Shown: positions 25,757 through 35,531 of the stretch, one piece after another
How the letters are laid out: the number at the start of each line of letters is the position of its first letter
How positions within the stretch are numbered: position 1 is the stretch's first letter
NCBI GenBank assembly: GCA_028719205.1
Contig: JAQUKH010000017.1
Coordinates: 1-53,896, forward strand
Length of the DNA: 53,896 bases
Source of the DNA: a bacterium
GTDB lineage: Bacteria > JACRDZ01 > JAQUKH01
Direction: 5' to 3'
Translations under genes and position numbers: made by a program
Notes under the pieces: model-generated
What the model was told of the DNA's origin: nothing
Database searches by the model: none
The model's input: the letters and a program-made list of their open reading frames with translations, nothing else

Positions 25757-27949
25757 TTGAAACATATTATTAACATTTTTGAAGAAATATCGATTTTATT
25801 TTTATTAATAACTTTGCCTTTTATAGGGATCCAATCGATAGGAAATTTTGTCCTGCCTTATAATCTTATTTTTTTTCTGGGTGTCTTTGTTTTTTATGTT
25901 CTTCGGGTCTTTTATTTTTTATCTCCGGGAAAAAAATCAGAGGTTTCTTTAAACAACGGGCAGATTTTGCTTTTACTTTTTTTATTCAGCAATTTCATTT
26001 CCTTCCTTTTTAGTAAATATCCTTACGGCAATAAAATTGAATTTTCACAGATCACGGCTTATGTTTGTCTGGCATTTGCTTTTGCCGGGAAAGAAAAAGA
26101 TACATCCTTTAATAAGCTATTCTGGCTTTTATTGGGGCTTGGTTTTTTGCAGTCAGCCTACAGCCTTCTTCAGGTATTGGGGATAGATTTTTTAAACTGG
26201 AGCGTGAATTTTGGATCACGGGGATTTGGCACGTTAGTTAATCCCAATCATTTTGCGGGATATCTTGTTTTAATTTTTCCTTTGAGCCTTTATTATTTTT
26301 GCTCCAAGGGATCAAAAATAACCAAATCTGTCTCAGGTATATTTTTGGTTTTTATCGTTTCGGGCATTATTATTTCATCATCTCAGGGAGGGATCCTGGC
26401 GCTTGGGTTGTCTTGCGCCTTTTTTTTATATGTTTCAATAAAAAATAATATTCTTAAAAAAGAAGACAGAATAAATCTTATCATTACCGCCTTTATAATT
26501 ATTATTTTAAATGGGTTTTTATATACAGTTACACGCGATAAGCGGGAAAGTTTATCTACCCGGGTATCGCAAATAATGGAAGAAGAAAATCCATCTATTG
26601 AAGGAAGATTATTAAACTGGTCCGGAACTTTGCTGATGATCAGGGAAAAACCTTTTTTAGGGTGGGGCCCCGGGACATATAAAGATGTCTTTATTAAATA
26701 CAGGCCTTTGGAATTTAATAAATTTGAGCCCGCTGAGCATCCCAGGCTTTATGCTCACAATGATTTTTTGCAGGTGATTTCGGAGCTTGGGCTATCAGGT
26801 TTTTGTTTTTTTGTCTTTCTATTAATAGTTTTATTTAGAAATATAAACAAGAGTTTAAAAAAAGAAAATCCGTTATTTTATTTAACATTAGGAAGTATTG
26901 TGATTGCCGGCCTTGTCGCGGGATTTTTTAATACTGCTTTCACTTTTCATTATTTTATTATGCCTTCCGCAAGTTTATTTTGGATGGTGCTGGGCATGGG
27001 ATTGAAAGAAAGTACTTTTGAAGGGCCGGTTGTCTTTAAAAATAAAATAAAGCCGGCCTATTTTATTCTTTTACCATTTTTATTTTGGGGATTATTTTAT
27101 CAAATCAGATCGTATCGCGGGAAAAGCTGGAATTTAAAAGCTGACAGAAATCTAAGCAGGGGATTGACTGATAACGCGGTTAATAATTTAAGACAGGCAA
27201 CTTATATTGATGGAGAAAATGATATGTATCGATATTCTTTGTCAATGCAATATCTTGGGAGCTTTTTCAGGACAAAGGGCGGGGAATATCTGACACTTGC
27301 CAGGGAGGAAATGCGGGAAGCGATAAAATTAAATCCTTTTTCAGGTATTTACCATTATCAAATGGCGCAAATTTATCTTAATGAAAGCCCTGCCGCTTTG
27401 GAAAAAAGTATTGATGAGGAGCTAAATAAGGCTGTGGAATTGGATCCATCTTATGTCAGGATATATCTTTTAAAGGCTGAATGGGCAACAGAAAAACAGG
27501 ATCTAAATGAGGCCATTAAAATTTATAAACATATTTATGAAATAGAGCAGGGGGATAAAACTAATGGTTATTTCTCCAAAAATCCAAATATTTTAAGTGT
27601 TTATAATTTTATGGGCAGGTTTTATTATGAGAAGAAAAATTTGCAGAAAAGCGTGTATTTTTACGAAAAATTAATAACTCATCTTCCTGAAAAAGGAGCG
27701 CTTTTTAACAACCTGGGAGCTTTGTATCTCGAAATGAAAGATTATAAGATGGCGGAGGAATATTTTAATAAGGCAATTTCTCTCGAACCGGAAAATATTG
27801 AATTCCATAAGAATTTAGCTTATACTTATAAAGTTAACAACGAACCGGATAAGTATGATTTAAAAATGAAAGAAATAAAAGAAATAATAAATAGCAGCAG
27901 GGGGCAGGATGATACAAGAAGCAATAAAAAAGGTAGTAGAAAAAAATAA
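25757..27949 (+). CDS. O-antigen ligase/polymerase-like membrane protein with TPR tail
   Basis: 730 residues. About a dozen membrane helices in the first 430 include the Wzy/WaaL pattern [41 protein letters not shown] and [18 protein letters not shown]. The C-terminal 270 residues are tetratricopeptide repeats ([20 protein letters not shown] and relatives). Likely joins or polymerises surface polysaccharide units. TTG start (25757) with a poor ribosome site; no ATG gives a better N-terminus. Its end overlaps trpD by 41 bases. Confidence 0.85.
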   Translation: MKHIINIFEEISILFLLITLPFIGIQSIGNFVLPYNLIFFLGVFVFYVLRVFYFLSPGKKSEVSLNNGQILLLLFLFSNFISFLFSKYPYGNKIEFSQITAYVCLAFAFAGKEKDTSFNKLFWLLLGLGFLQSAYSLLQVLGIDFLNWSVNFGSRGFGTLVNPNHFAGYLVLIFPLSLYYFCSKGSKITKSVSGIFLVFIVSGIIISSSQGGILALGLSCAFFLYVSIKNNILKKEDRINLIITAFIIIILNGFLYTVTRDKRESLSTRVSQIMEEENPSIEGRLLNWSGTLLMIREKPFLGWGPGTYKDVFIKYRPLEFNKFEPAEHPRLYAHNDFLQVISELGLSGFCFFVFLLIVLFRNINKSLKKENPLFYLTLGSIVIAGLVAGFFNTAFTFHYFIMPSASLFWMVLGMGLKESTFEGPVVFKNKIKPAYFILLPFLFWGLFYQIRSYRGKSWNLKADRNLSRGLTDNAVNNLRQATYIDGENDMYRYSLSMQYLGSFFRTKGGEYLTLAREEMREAIKLNPFSGIYHYQMAQIYLNESPAALEKSIDEELNKAVELDPSYVRIYLLKAEWATEKQDLNEAIKIYKHIYEIEQGDKTNGYFSKNPNILSVYNFMGRFYYEKKNLQKSVYFYEKLITHLPEKGALFNNLGALYLEMKDYKMAEEYFNKAISLEPENIEFHKNLAYTYKVNNEPDKYDLKMKEIKEIINSSRGQDDTRSNKKGSRKK

Positions 27950-28931
27950 TTTATCTGAGCAGGAAATAATAAATGTGATGCGGGAAATAATGACCGGGAG
28001 TGCTACTCCGGCCCAAATAGCCTGTTTTATTACTGTTTTGCGTTTAAAGGGAGAGACTGTTGAGGAAATAACCGGCTGCGCGAAAGTAATGCGCGAGGTG
28101 GCAAAAAAGATAAACGTCAGGTCAAAAGCAATAGTTGATACCTGCGGTACTGGCGGGGATGGAATGCACACCTTTAATATTTCAACTACGGCGGCTTTTG
28201 TTGTCGCGGGGGCGGGCCTGGCGGTTGCCAAGCACGGTAACCGTTCGGTTTCAAGCAAAAGCGGGAGTGCGGATGTCCTTCAGGAATTAGGTATAAATAT
28301 TGAGGCAGATTCTTTGTGCGTGGAGGATTGTGTTAATTCAGTGGGAATTGGTTTTCTTTTCGCGCCGTTATTTCATCCCGCGATGAAATTCGCGATCGGG
28401 CCTCGCAGGGAAATCGGTATACGTACGGTATTCAATATTTTAGGCCCTTTAACTAATCCTGCCGACGCGGGTTTTCAGGTTTTAGGGGTTTATGATGACA
28501 AATTAACTGAAGTTTTAGCCAATGTACTTCAAAAATTGGGAAGCAAGCGGGCATTTGTTGTACATGGGGAAGACGGGCTGGATGAAATAACAACGACCGG
28601 CAAAACTAAAGTATCTGAGTTAAAAGATGGGAAAGTAACGACCTATTTTGTAACGCCTGAAGATTTTGGTTTTAAAAGGGCGGTATTGAGCGATCTGCTT
28701 GGCGGATCGGCAAAAGAGAACGCGGAAATATTGTTGAGTATCTTAAAGGGAGAAAAAGGACCTCGCCGTGATATAGTCCTGTTAAATGCCGCGTTCGCGA
28801 TTAATGCCTGCGGTAAAGTGGATTCGATAAAAGATGGAATAAAAATTGCCGCTGAAAGTATTGATTCCGGCAAGGCATTAGGTAAACTTGAAAGTTTAAA
28901 AGAAAAAAGCCGGAGGCGCGTATGCCCCTAA
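27909..28931 (+). CDS. trpD: anthranilate phosphoribosyltransferase
   Basis: 340 residues, normal length. The phosphoribosyl-pyrophosphate site is [17 protein letters not shown], followed by [38 protein letters not shown] and [10 protein letters not shown]. It transfers phosphoribose to anthranilate, step 2 of tryptophan synthesis. The start overlaps the polymerase gene by 41 bases and the end overlaps the methyltransferase-like gene by 10. No anthranilate synthase gene is nearby. Confidence 0.97.
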   Translation: MIQEAIKKVVEKNNLSEQEIINVMREIMTGSATPAQIACFITVLRLKGETVEEITGCAKVMREVAKKINVRSKAIVDTCGTGGDGMHTFNISTTAAFVVAGAGLAVAKHGNRSVSSKSGSADVLQELGINIEADSLCVEDCVNSVGIGFLFAPLFHPAMKFAIGPRREIGIRTVFNILGPLTNPADAGFQVLGVYDDKLTEVLANVLQKLGSKRAFVVHGEDGLDEITTTGKTKVSELKDGKVTTYFVTPEDFGFKRAVLSDLLGGSAKENAEILLSILKGEKGPRRDIVLLNAAFAINACGKVDSIKDGIKIAAESIDSGKALGKLESLKEKSRRRVCP

Positions 28932-29674
28932 GAGAAGAATTTGAAGAAACAGGAAAGTGGCTTTTTAAATGGCGAAGTTATTTCCCTTTATTGATAATTT
29001 TACCCCTTTTATTTTTCGTCCTCCCGCAATCCGGGTATTTTAAACGGGCTTTTGGGAATACAGCAGAATACTTTTGGGAGGGGTTTTGTTTAGCAGTATC
29101 TTATTCAGGATTAATTATCCGCTGTATCGCGATCGGATATGTTCCCGCGGGGACAAGCGGCAGGAATACAAAAGGGGGGCAGCTGGCAGATACACTTAAT
29201 TCAACAGGAATATATTCAATATTAAGGCACCCGCTCTATCTGGGTAATTTTTTAATATTTTCAGGAATGGTTTTATTAGTCGAATCAGTATGGCTTTTTA
29301 TTGTTTCTATTTTATTTTTTTGGTTATATTATGAGAGGATTATGTTCGCGGAAGAAGAGTTTTTAAGAAAAAAGTTTGGTGATATATTTCTGCGATGGGC
29401 TGAAAAAACCCCCGCTTTTATACCAAGGTTCGATCACTTTCAAAAACCGGAGATATCATTTTCTTTTAAAAATGTTTTAAAAAGGGAATATACAGCCTTT
29501 TTCCAAATAATCATATCTTTTACTTTAATAAAAGTTTTAAGTAATTTTTTTACGGAAGGTAAACTAAGTGTAGATATGTTCTGGCTTATCCTTCTCCTTA
29601 TAGGTTTTCTGATCTATATAACACTTATGATGCTGAAGAGAAAAACAAAATTATTGCATGTTGAAGGAAGATAA
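28922..29674 (+). CDS. isoprenylcysteine carboxyl methyltransferase-like membrane protein
   Basis: 250 residues, five to seven membrane helices. The family stretch [20 protein letters not shown], then [19 protein letters not shown], is the conserved C-terminal core of ICMT/PEMT-type methyltransferases. The opening [21 protein letters not shown] resembles variants I recall in genomes with lipopolysaccharide modification. The substrate is unknown. It is wedged between trpD and trpC with an overlap at its start, an odd passenger in the trp genes. Confidence 0.78.
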   Translation: MPLREEFEETGKWLFKWRSYFPLLIILPLLFFVLPQSGYFKRAFGNTAEYFWEGFCLAVSYSGLIIRCIAIGYVPAGTSGRNTKGGQLADTLNSTGIYSILRHPLYLGNFLIFSGMVLLVESVWLFIVSILFFWLYYERIMFAEEEFLRKKFGDIFLRWAEKTPAFIPRFDHFQKPEISFSFKNVLKREYTAFFQIIISFTLIKVLSNFFTEGKLSVDMFWLILLLIGFLIYITLMMLKRKTKLLHVEGR

Positions 29675-29691
29675 AAAAACAGGGATAAAGT

Positions 29692-30459
29692 ATGTTTTTA
29701 GATAAAATATTACGGCAAAAAAAAATTGAATTAGATAAAGAAAAGATCGAACTTCCTCTTGAGATCTTAAAAAAAAATTTGGATTCTTTTCCCCGCCGGA
29801 ATTTTAAAAAAGCGATCAGCCAAAAAGACAAAATAAATATAATCGCGGAGATAAAAAAAGCGTCGCCTTCACGAGGGGTAATAGTCCCTTCGGATTTTTA
29901 CCCGGATGATATCGCGAAGATCTATGAGAAAAATAATGTGTCCGCGATCTCAATATTAACCGAAAGAGAATTTTTTAAGGGTGAAATCGACTTTATTCCA
30001 TTAGTTAAAAAGGTTACGGATATCCCTCTTCTTCGCAAAGATTTTATCATTGATGAATATCAGATTTATCAGTCCAGGGTTTACGGGGCGGATGCTATTT
30101 TACTTATTGTAAGGATCCTGAGCCTGCAAAAATTGCGGGATTATTTAAAACTGGCAAACGATCTATCTTTGGATTGCCTTGTTGAAGTGCATAATGAAAA
30201 AGAGATGGAAACAGCAAATGCCGCCGGGGCTGAAATAATCGGCATAAACAACAGAGATCTGGATACTTTCACAATAGATCTGGCTACCACTTTAAAACTT
30301 GCCCCCCTTGGAGAAGGGAAAATTATTGTGAGTGAAAGCGGGATAAAAACGAAGGACGATATTTTACATTTGAAAAAGGCGGGAGTAAATGCCTTTCTTA
30401 TCGGAGAGGCGTTGATGGAGAGTAATGATATCGGAGCCAAAATTAAAGGGTTGCAGTAA
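29692..30459 (+). CDS. trpC: indole-3-glycerol-phosphate synthase
   Basis: 255 residues in a TIM barrel: IIAEIKKASPSRGVI, ISILTEREFFKGEIDFI, LLRKDFIIDEYQI, CLVEVHNEKEMETA, IIGINNRDLDTFTID and IIVSESGI. It closes the indole ring in tryptophan synthesis. It is a stand-alone TrpC, not fused to TrpF, which is encoded separately 18 kb away. 17 bases follow the methyltransferase-like gene. Confidence 0.97.
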   Translation: MFLDKILRQKKIELDKEKIELPLEILKKNLDSFPRRNFKKAISQKDKINIIAEIKKASPSRGVIVPSDFYPDDIAKIYEKNNVSAISILTEREFFKGEIDFIPLVKKVTDIPLLRKDFIIDEYQIYQSRVYGADAILLIVRILSLQKLRDYLKLANDLSLDCLVEVHNEKEMETANAAGAEIIGINNRDLDTFTIDLATTLKLAPLGEGKIIVSESGIKTKDDILHLKKAGVNAFLIGEALMESNDIGAKIKGLQ

Positions 30460-30476
30460 TATGAGGAGTAAAATTA

Positions 30477-30755
30477 ATGAAATTTGAACAGCCGAAAGGC
30501 CCGTTTTGTCAGAGCTGCGGGATGCCTCTTGAGAAGGTTGATGACTATGGTACCAATACAGATAGCAGTAAGAGCGATGAATATTGCTGCTATTGTTTTA
30601 TAAAAGGCAAATTTATGGAACCGAATATTACCGAGGAACAAATGGTAGAAAAGGTAACCAGGTATATGGTAGCGCAGATGAAAATGATGGAATCGCAGGC
30701 AAGAAAAACAGTAAAGGATTTTATTCCAAAGCTTAAAAGATGGCAGAAGGAATAG
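30477..30755 (+). CDS. small zinc-ribbon protein (92 aa)
   Basis: GPFCQSCGMPLEK, then EYCCYCFIKGKFMEPNITEE, is the putative zinc-ribbon (Zn_ribbon_2) pattern: four Cys from two CxxC pairs. A helical tail with MVEKVTRYMVAQMKMME follows. These small proteins are widespread and of unknown function. AGGAG precedes the ATG, and the gene sits 17 bases after trpC. Confidence 0.85.
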   Translation: MKFEQPKGPFCQSCGMPLEKVDDYGTNTDSSKSDEYCCYCFIKGKFMEPNITEEQMVEKVTRYMVAQMKMMESQARKTVKDFIPKLKRWQKE

Positions 30756-30864
30756 TGAATTAGCTTGCTTTATTATCTAAATTTTGATATAAGATATAAA
30801 CAATACTTAAGCGGCTTGGCCGCTTTTAGTTATTGTTATCCTCTCTGAGGATAAAAATATGCGT

Positions 30865-30957
30865 GGAGAGGTGGCCGAGTGGTCGAAGGCGGCTGCCTGC
30901 TAAGCAGTTGTACCCTCCAAAGGGGTACCCCGGGTTCAAATCCCGGCCTCTCCGCCA
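30865..30957 (+). tRNA. tRNA-Ser (anticodon GCT)
   Basis: Acceptor GGAGAGG pairs with CCTCTCC, G discriminator, encoded CCA. The anticodon loop has GCT, and a long variable arm (TTGTACCCTCCAAAGGGGTA) marks a class II tRNA-Ser. First of a mixed Ser/Arg cluster. Confidence 0.95.
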
Positions 30958-31027
30958 TTTTGCCGTCAGGCAAAACAGCAGAGAATTGAAAGTTAAGAGT
31001 AAAAGTTTGGATATTTATCTAATATTT

Positions 31028-31104
31028 GCGCCTGTGGCTCAGCTGGATAGAGCATCAGATTGCGGATCTGAGGGTCGCACGTTCAAATCGTGCCAGGCGC
31101 ACCA
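31028..31104 (+). tRNA. tRNA-Arg (anticodon GCG)
   Basis: Acceptor GCGCCTG pairs with CAGGCGC, A discriminator, CCA encoded. The anticodon stem TCAGA/TCTGA holds loop TTGCGGA, anticodon GCG. Followed at once by a strong terminator. Confidence 0.95.
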
Positions 31105-31114
31105 CTTTTTCAGA

Positions 31115-31150
31115 CAAGGGGAAAAACGAAAGTTTTTCCCCTTGTTTTTT
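31115..31150 (+). terminator. rho-independent terminator after tRNA-Arg(GCG)
   Basis: A perfect 13-bp stem CAAGGGGAAAAAC/GTTTTTCCCCTTG with a GAAA tetraloop, followed by six T. Confidence 0.9.
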
Positions 31151-31173
31151 AAAGCATATTTTATACATGTATA

Positions 31174-31263
31174 GGAGAGATGTCCGAGCGGTTGAAGGAG
31201 CCAGTCTCGAAAACTGGTAGGCCTGCAAGGGCCTCCTGGGTTCAAATCCCAGTCTCTCCGCCA
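31174..31263 (+). tRNA. tRNA-Ser (anticodon CGA)
   Basis: Acceptor GGAGAGA pairs with TCTCTCC. The anticodon stem CCAGT/ACTGG holds loop CTCGAAA, anticodon CGA. A class II variable arm is present and CCA is encoded. Confidence 0.95.
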
Positions 31264-31365
31264 GCTTTTCTGCCTCCGGCAGAAAAGCAGAGCAATCGAG
31301 AATCGAAAGTCGAGATTTGATTGTGAGAATGCTCGATTGCGGTCAAATTTCGATTCTCGATTTTC
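31264..31365. repeat. palindromic repeats behind tRNA-Ser(CGA)
   Basis: Hairpin GCTTTTCTGCC/GGCAGAAAAGC (31264-31288) is followed by a larger inverted repeat ATCGAGAATCGAAA ... TTTCGATTCTCGAT about 60 bases apart. There is no T run, so it is not a plain terminator. It is one of the short palindromic blocks that recur beside tRNAs in this window. Confidence 0.55.
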
Positions 31366-31432
31366 AAGAAACAATACTTAATATTGAACTTTCCTTAAAT
31401 ATTTAGTATACTAAAAAATTTAAGGAGTTTTT

Positions 31433-32185
31433 GTGCAAAAAATCTGGATATACACTATTCTTAGTGTTTCAATCGTAAGCTTAATATCTCTTATAGGGAT
31501 TTTTTTTATTTCCTTAAACGAAGAGCGGTTGAAATTTATACTTCTTTTTATGGTAAGTTTCTCGGTAGGAGGGTTATTCGGCGACGCGTTTATACATCTT
31601 GTTCCCGAGGCCTTTAAAAATTCCGGGAATGGCCTTTTGGTTTCAATTTTTATCATTTTGGGTATACTGGTTTTTTTCGCGTTAGAGAAGTTTTTTGCCT
31701 GGAGACATTGTCATCTTCCGACATCGGAAAAGCATCCGCATCCTATTGCCCTTATGAATCTTTTTGGGGATGGCCTGCATAATCTGATTGACGGTATGGT
31801 AATCGGCGCGAGTTATCTTGTCAGCCCTTCAATAGGATTTACTACGACATTGGCAGTTATTTTCCATGAAATTCCTCAGGAGATAGGGGATTATAGTATT
31901 TTAATTTATGGCGGATTTTCGAAAAAAAGAGCATTGCTGATGAATTTTTTATCCGCGTTAACGGCTATTGTAGGGGCAATAATTTCTCTTTTGATCGGGC
32001 CAAAAATTGAAAGCTATTCCGCTTTTTTAATACCTTTAACTGCAGGCGGATTTATTTATCTGGCAGGGTCAGATTTGATCCCGGAATTACATAAAGAGAC
32101 TAAGTTAAAACGTTCTATCTGGCAGTTTGTAGGTATAGTTTCCGGTGTCGGGATTATGGTGCTTTTATTGTTTTTTGACTTGTGA
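31433..32185 (+). CDS. ZIP-family metal transporter
   Basis: 250 residues, about eight helices. The metal-binding helices IV and V show LFGDGLHNLIDGMVIGASYL and LAVIFHEIPQEIGDYSIL, the ZIP signature His-Asn...Asp-Gly and His-Glu-Ile-Pro-Gln-Glu. A His-rich loop (RHCHLPTSEKHPHP) lies in the middle. Likely imports zinc or another divalent metal. GTG start behind AAGGAG. Confidence 0.9.
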   Translation: MQKIWIYTILSVSIVSLISLIGIFFISLNEERLKFILLFMVSFSVGGLFGDAFIHLVPEAFKNSGNGLLVSIFIILGILVFFALEKFFAWRHCHLPTSEKHPHPIALMNLFGDGLHNLIDGMVIGASYLVSPSIGFTTTLAVIFHEIPQEIGDYSILIYGGFSKKRALLMNFLSALTAIVGAIISLLIGPKIESYSAFLIPLTAGGFIYLAGSDLIPELHKETKLKRSIWQFVGIVSGVGIMVLLLFFDL

Positions 32186-32196
32186 CATTTTTAATT

Positions 32197-32273
32197 GCGC
32201 CTGTAGCTCAGCTGGATAGAGCAGTAGACTTCGAATCTGAAGGTCGCCCGTTCGAATCGGGCCAGGCGCACCA
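32197..32273 (+). tRNA. tRNA-Arg (anticodon TCG)
   Basis: Acceptor GCGCCTG/CAGGCGC, A discriminator, encoded CCA. The anticodon stem GTAGA/TCTGA (one mismatch) holds loop CTTCGAA, anticodon TCG. Confidence 0.94.
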
Positions 32274-32299
32274 TATACCTTATAAAGGGGATTCAAATT

Positions 32300-34111
32300 A
32301 TGGTAAAAAAAAGTAAAATAGATTTAAATAAATACTGGTCACCCGCGTTTAATACAATGTCGGAATTTGTATATCTTTTGGACAAAGGTTTCAATATAAT
32401 TAAAGTTAATAAAGCTGTTGCTGATTTCACAAAAAAAGATGAAAGTTCATTGATAGGAACAAAATGTTATAAAGCTTTGTATGATGTAAATAAACCTCTT
32501 ACAAAAGATTGTCCCTATAAAAGAATGCTAAAGAGCGAAAAATTCGAAACGCTTGAATTATTTATTCCGCATAGAAAAAAATGGCTTAATATAAGAACTA
32601 ATCCGATTTTTGATGAAAAGAATAATTTAATTGGAGGTGTAACCTTTTCGGAAGATATAACAGATAGAAAAAATACTGAAAAGTTGCTTCTTAAAAGTGA
32701 AGAAGAATTTCGGGTGACATTTGAAAACGCAAAGGATGCCATTTTCTGGGCTGATATTGAAGCGATGTGTATTGTCAAATGCAATAAGGCGGCTGGAAAA
32801 CTGGTTGAGAGAGATGTAAAAGAGATTGTAGGTAAAAGCCATACTATACTTTTTCCGCCGGAAAAAATTGAAATTTATAATAATATGTTCAGGACGCATT
32901 TAAAAAAAGGCGGCGGTTTTGATGAGCCCGCTGAAGTAATTACTAAATCAGGAAAACTTAAACCAATTCTTATTACCTCTTCTCTAACTACAATTGGAGA
33001 ACAAAAGATAATGTGGGGTATCTTCCATGATATCAGTGAACGAAAAAAAACGGAATCCGCTTTAAAGGAATCTGAAGAAAAATTCAGGACATTGGCGGAA
33101 GAATCGCCAAATATGATCTTTATTAATAAAAAAGGGAAAGTAATTTATGCCAATAAAAAATGTGAAGAAGTAATGGGGCATAAGAAAGATGAGTTTTATT
33201 CTGATAGATTTGATTTTATGTCTACGGTTGAACCAAAAGACCATGATAAAGTCAGGAAGGCTTTTATAAAACATATGAGAGGTGAAAATGTACCGCCTTA
33301 TGAATATACACTTGCCCTGAAAAACGGGAACAAAATGGAAATAATCATAACCACAAAATTAATAAACTATGGCGGTGAAAAGGCGATCCTTGGGATAATA
33401 ACAGATATTACCGAACGTAAGCAAATAGAGAAAATGAAGGATAATCTTATATGTGATGTTTCACATAGCTTAAAAACTCCGATCGCTATAACAGCGATGG
33501 CCCTTGAAGTATGTAAAGGCGCAATGCAGGTTAATGATCTGGATCAAATTAGAAGGTCTCACGCTATAGCGCACAGCAATATAAAAAAAGCGCATAAGGA
33601 TGTTAATAATATATTAGAAATATTTACATTGGAAACCGGAAGGGCAAAGCGTCAAAAGAATAAAAAAGAAAAGATCTCTTTAACTTCCGTAATAAATGAG
33701 ATATTGAAAAGTTTAAGTTATCTTATTTTGGATAAGGGGCTTAAAATTAATATAGATATTCAGGAAAACGCAAAAGATGTTATAATAAGCAGGAAAGACG
33801 CTGTGATTTTAATAAATAATCTTTTGGAAAATTCTATTAAATTCACGGAAAAAGGCAGTATTTCGATAAAAAGCAGGTTGAAAGGCAGCGAGGTTGAAAT
33901 ATCAGTACAGGATACCGGCTGTGGAATAGAACCTAAACATATAAACAAAGTTTTTGATAAGTTTTATAAACGTCATCCCGCAGTTGACGGTTCAGGATTA
34001 GGGCTTGCAATCTGCAGGGAAATTGTTAATATTTATAATGGGAAAATAGAGGCCAGGTCAAAAGGTAAAAATCAAGGTACCACAATAATAGTCAGGTTGC
34101 CAAAGGGGTGA
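32300..34111 (+). CDS. soluble PAS sensor histidine kinase
   Basis: 603 residues, no membrane segment. Three PAS domains lie at about 15-125, 134-250 and 260-375, each ending in a PAC-like (F/I)xDITDRK or HDISERK motif. PAS1 has Cys56 and Cys71 (KCYKAL, KDCPYK), which could bind a cofactor. The phospho-acceptor His389 is in DVSHSLKTP. The ATPase has NNLLENSIKFT, DTGCGIEP and GSGLGLAICREI. It senses a cytoplasmic signal. A receiver-only regulator follows 120 bases later and is the likely partner. Confidence 0.93.
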   Translation: MVKKSKIDLNKYWSPAFNTMSEFVYLLDKGFNIIKVNKAVADFTKKDESSLIGTKCYKALYDVNKPLTKDCPYKRMLKSEKFETLELFIPHRKKWLNIRTNPIFDEKNNLIGGVTFSEDITDRKNTEKLLLKSEEEFRVTFENAKDAIFWADIEAMCIVKCNKAAGKLVERDVKEIVGKSHTILFPPEKIEIYNNMFRTHLKKGGGFDEPAEVITKSGKLKPILITSSLTTIGEQKIMWGIFHDISERKKTESALKESEEKFRTLAEESPNMIFINKKGKVIYANKKCEEVMGHKKDEFYSDRFDFMSTVEPKDHDKVRKAFIKHMRGENVPPYEYTLALKNGNKMEIIITTKLINYGGEKAILGIITDITERKQIEKMKDNLICDVSHSLKTPIAITAMALEVCKGAMQVNDLDQIRRSHAIAHSNIKKAHKDVNNILEIFTLETGRAKRQKNKKEKISLTSVINEILKSLSYLILDKGLKINIDIQENAKDVIISRKDAVILINNLLENSIKFTEKGSISIKSRLKGSEVEISVQDTGCGIEPKHINKVFDKFYKRHPAVDGSGLGLAICREIVNIYNGKIEARSKGKNQGTTIIVRLPKG

Positions 34112-34230
34112 CCTTGAGTTAAACGGAAGAATAAAAAAATAATATATAAATATTCAAAATAAGACAAATAGTATTATAATATATACAGGTCGGGAATAAA
34201 CGAGGGAATTTTACTAGAGAGGAGGTTATT

Positions 34231-34623
34231 ATGGCGGGAAATAGTAATAACATAAAAAATATTTTGATAGTCGAAGATGACAAAGACATGAGGGAGATCT
34301 ACGAGATTTTTTTCAGCGACCAAAAAGATAAATATCTTTTTGATTTTGAAAGCAACGCGGAAGAGGCTTTAAAAAAATTGAAGGTAAAAAAGTATGATCT
34401 GGTATTGTTGGATATTATTATGGAGCCTATGTCAGGTGATGCCTTTTTTATGCATGTGAGAAAAGAAATGGGTGACGATCTTAAAAATATTCCAATACTT
34501 GTAGTTAGTGTTTTAAGCCCGAGTATTTTGAGACAGTTAAAGAAGATAAATCACGTGGATTTCGCCCAGAAACCTGTTACAAAAGAGCAACTGCTGGAGA
34601 AGATCAAAGCGATCATAGGATAA
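34231..34623 (+). CDS. stand-alone receiver-domain response regulator
   Basis: 130 residues: the acidic pocket is IVEDDKDM (Glu15, Asp16, Asp17), the phospho-acceptor Asp61 is in LVLLDIIMEP, Ser93 in VVSVLS and Lys114 in FAQKPVT. There is no output domain, so it relays by protein contact or through a phosphorelay. GAGAGGAGG precedes the ATG. It follows the PAS kinase on the same strand. Confidence 0.92.
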   Translation: MAGNSNNIKNILIVEDDKDMREIYEIFFSDQKDKYLFDFESNAEEALKKLKVKKYDLVLLDIIMEPMSGDAFFMHVRKEMGDDLKNIPILVVSVLSPSILRQLKKINHVDFAQKPVTKEQLLEKIKAIIG

Positions 34624-34632
34624 AAAAACAGG

Positions 34633-34723
34633 GGAGAGGTGCGAGAGCGGTTTAATCGGCACGCCTGGAAAGTGTGTGACCTCCTAAAGGGGTCCCAGGG
34701 TTCAAATCCCTGCCTCTCCGCCA
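34633..34723 (+). tRNA. tRNA-Ser (anticodon GGA)
   Basis: Acceptor GGAGAGG pairs with CCTCTCC. The anticodon stem CACGC/GTGTG (one G-T pair) holds loop CTGGAAA, anticodon GGA. Long variable arm; CCA encoded. A damaged copy of its 3' end occurs 180 bases downstream. Confidence 0.94.
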
Positions 34724-34733
34724 TTAGAAATAA

Positions 34734-34929
34734 CAGCAAAGAGCATGGGGGCATGGAGCATAGAGTAAAGATAAATAAAAGCTGGGATTTGAACAGGGAA
34801 AAGAGTTTGAGAAAAACGGGAGTTTTTCTCAAGGGGTGACAGTGACCCCGATGTTTTTATCGGGGGAACGCCAGAGGGGCGGAGCCCCTATGGAGAGCGT
34901 AGCGAGTTCAACTCCCTGCCTCTCCGCCA
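34734..34929. repeat. repeat block ending in a partial tRNA-Ser 3' copy
   Basis: In order: an AGCATGG/AGCATAGAG-type tandem (34734-34770); hairpin TTGAGAAAAAC/GTTTTTCTCAA (34807-34832); the stretch GTTTTTCTCAAGGGGTGACA (with GTGA after it), which recurs behind tRNA-Asn; palindromes ACCCCGATG...ATCGGGG and GAGGGGCGGAGCCCC; and finally 26 bases (34904-34929) repeating the tRNA-Ser(GGA) T loop and acceptor with two changes. It cannot form a tRNA. Confidence 0.65.
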
Positions 34930-34988
34930 TGTTCATTATTTTTACATGATCTGTTTTAAGTTATAAATTTAAAAGAGGAGACCACTCA

Positions 34989-35522
34989 ATGAAGAAAACT
35001 GCCATGCTATTGTTATTTGGAATGTTTTTAGCAACAAATTTAATATCTGCAGAAGAAGGAGGAAAAGTGGAGAGTAAAGATCAGGTAAAAACTAAAGAAG
35101 TCGCGGTAATTCAGACAAAAAAGGGAAAGATAGTTTTTGAATTCTATCAGGATGACGCCCCAAACACCGTTGATAATTTTAAAAAGCTTGCAAATAAGGG
35201 TTTTTATGATGGATTAAAATTTCATAGAGTAGAGCCTGGTTTTGTTATTCAGGGCGGAGATCCTAAAGGGAATGGAACGGGCGGCCCCGGGTATCAAATT
35301 AAAGCTGAGTTTAATAAACAGCCTCACCTTGAGGGTACAGTAGCGATGGCGAGAAGCCAGAACCCTGACAGTGCCGGAAGCCAATTTTATATATGTCTTG
35401 CTCCCGCGCCATTTTTAAATGGCCAATACACGGTATTTGGCCAGGTAATAGAAGGAATTGATGTTGTCCATAAAATCGCGGTGGGTGATGTGATGGATAA
35501 AGTTACAATAGAAAAGAAATAG
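34989..35522 (+). CDS. exported cyclophilin-type peptidyl-prolyl isomerase
   Basis: 177 residues. Signal peptide [20 protein letters not shown], a short charged linker, then a compact bacterial cyclophilin: [60 protein letters not shown] and [10 protein letters not shown]. The catalytic Arg (FHR) and the Gln/Gly positions are present. It helps fold exported proteins in the periplasm. GAGGAG lies upstream of the ATG. Confidence 0.95.
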   Translation: MKKTAMLLLFGMFLATNLISAEEGGKVESKDQVKTKEVAVIQTKKGKIVFEFYQDDAPNTVDNFKKLANKGFYDGLKFHRVEPGFVIQGGDPKGNGTGGPGYQIKAEFNKQPHLEGTVAMARSQNPDSAGSQFYICLAPAPFLNGQYTVFGQVIEGIDVVHKIAVGDVMDKVTIEKK

Positions 35523-35531
35523 GTTTGAGGT

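Noticed and set aside
31039-31374. minus-strand frame over the Ser/Arg tRNA cluster (contains WDLNPGG and similar)
   Set aside because: A well-known false protein produced by translating tRNA genes backwards. The same applies to 34551-34832, 41724-42092 and 52288-52608.
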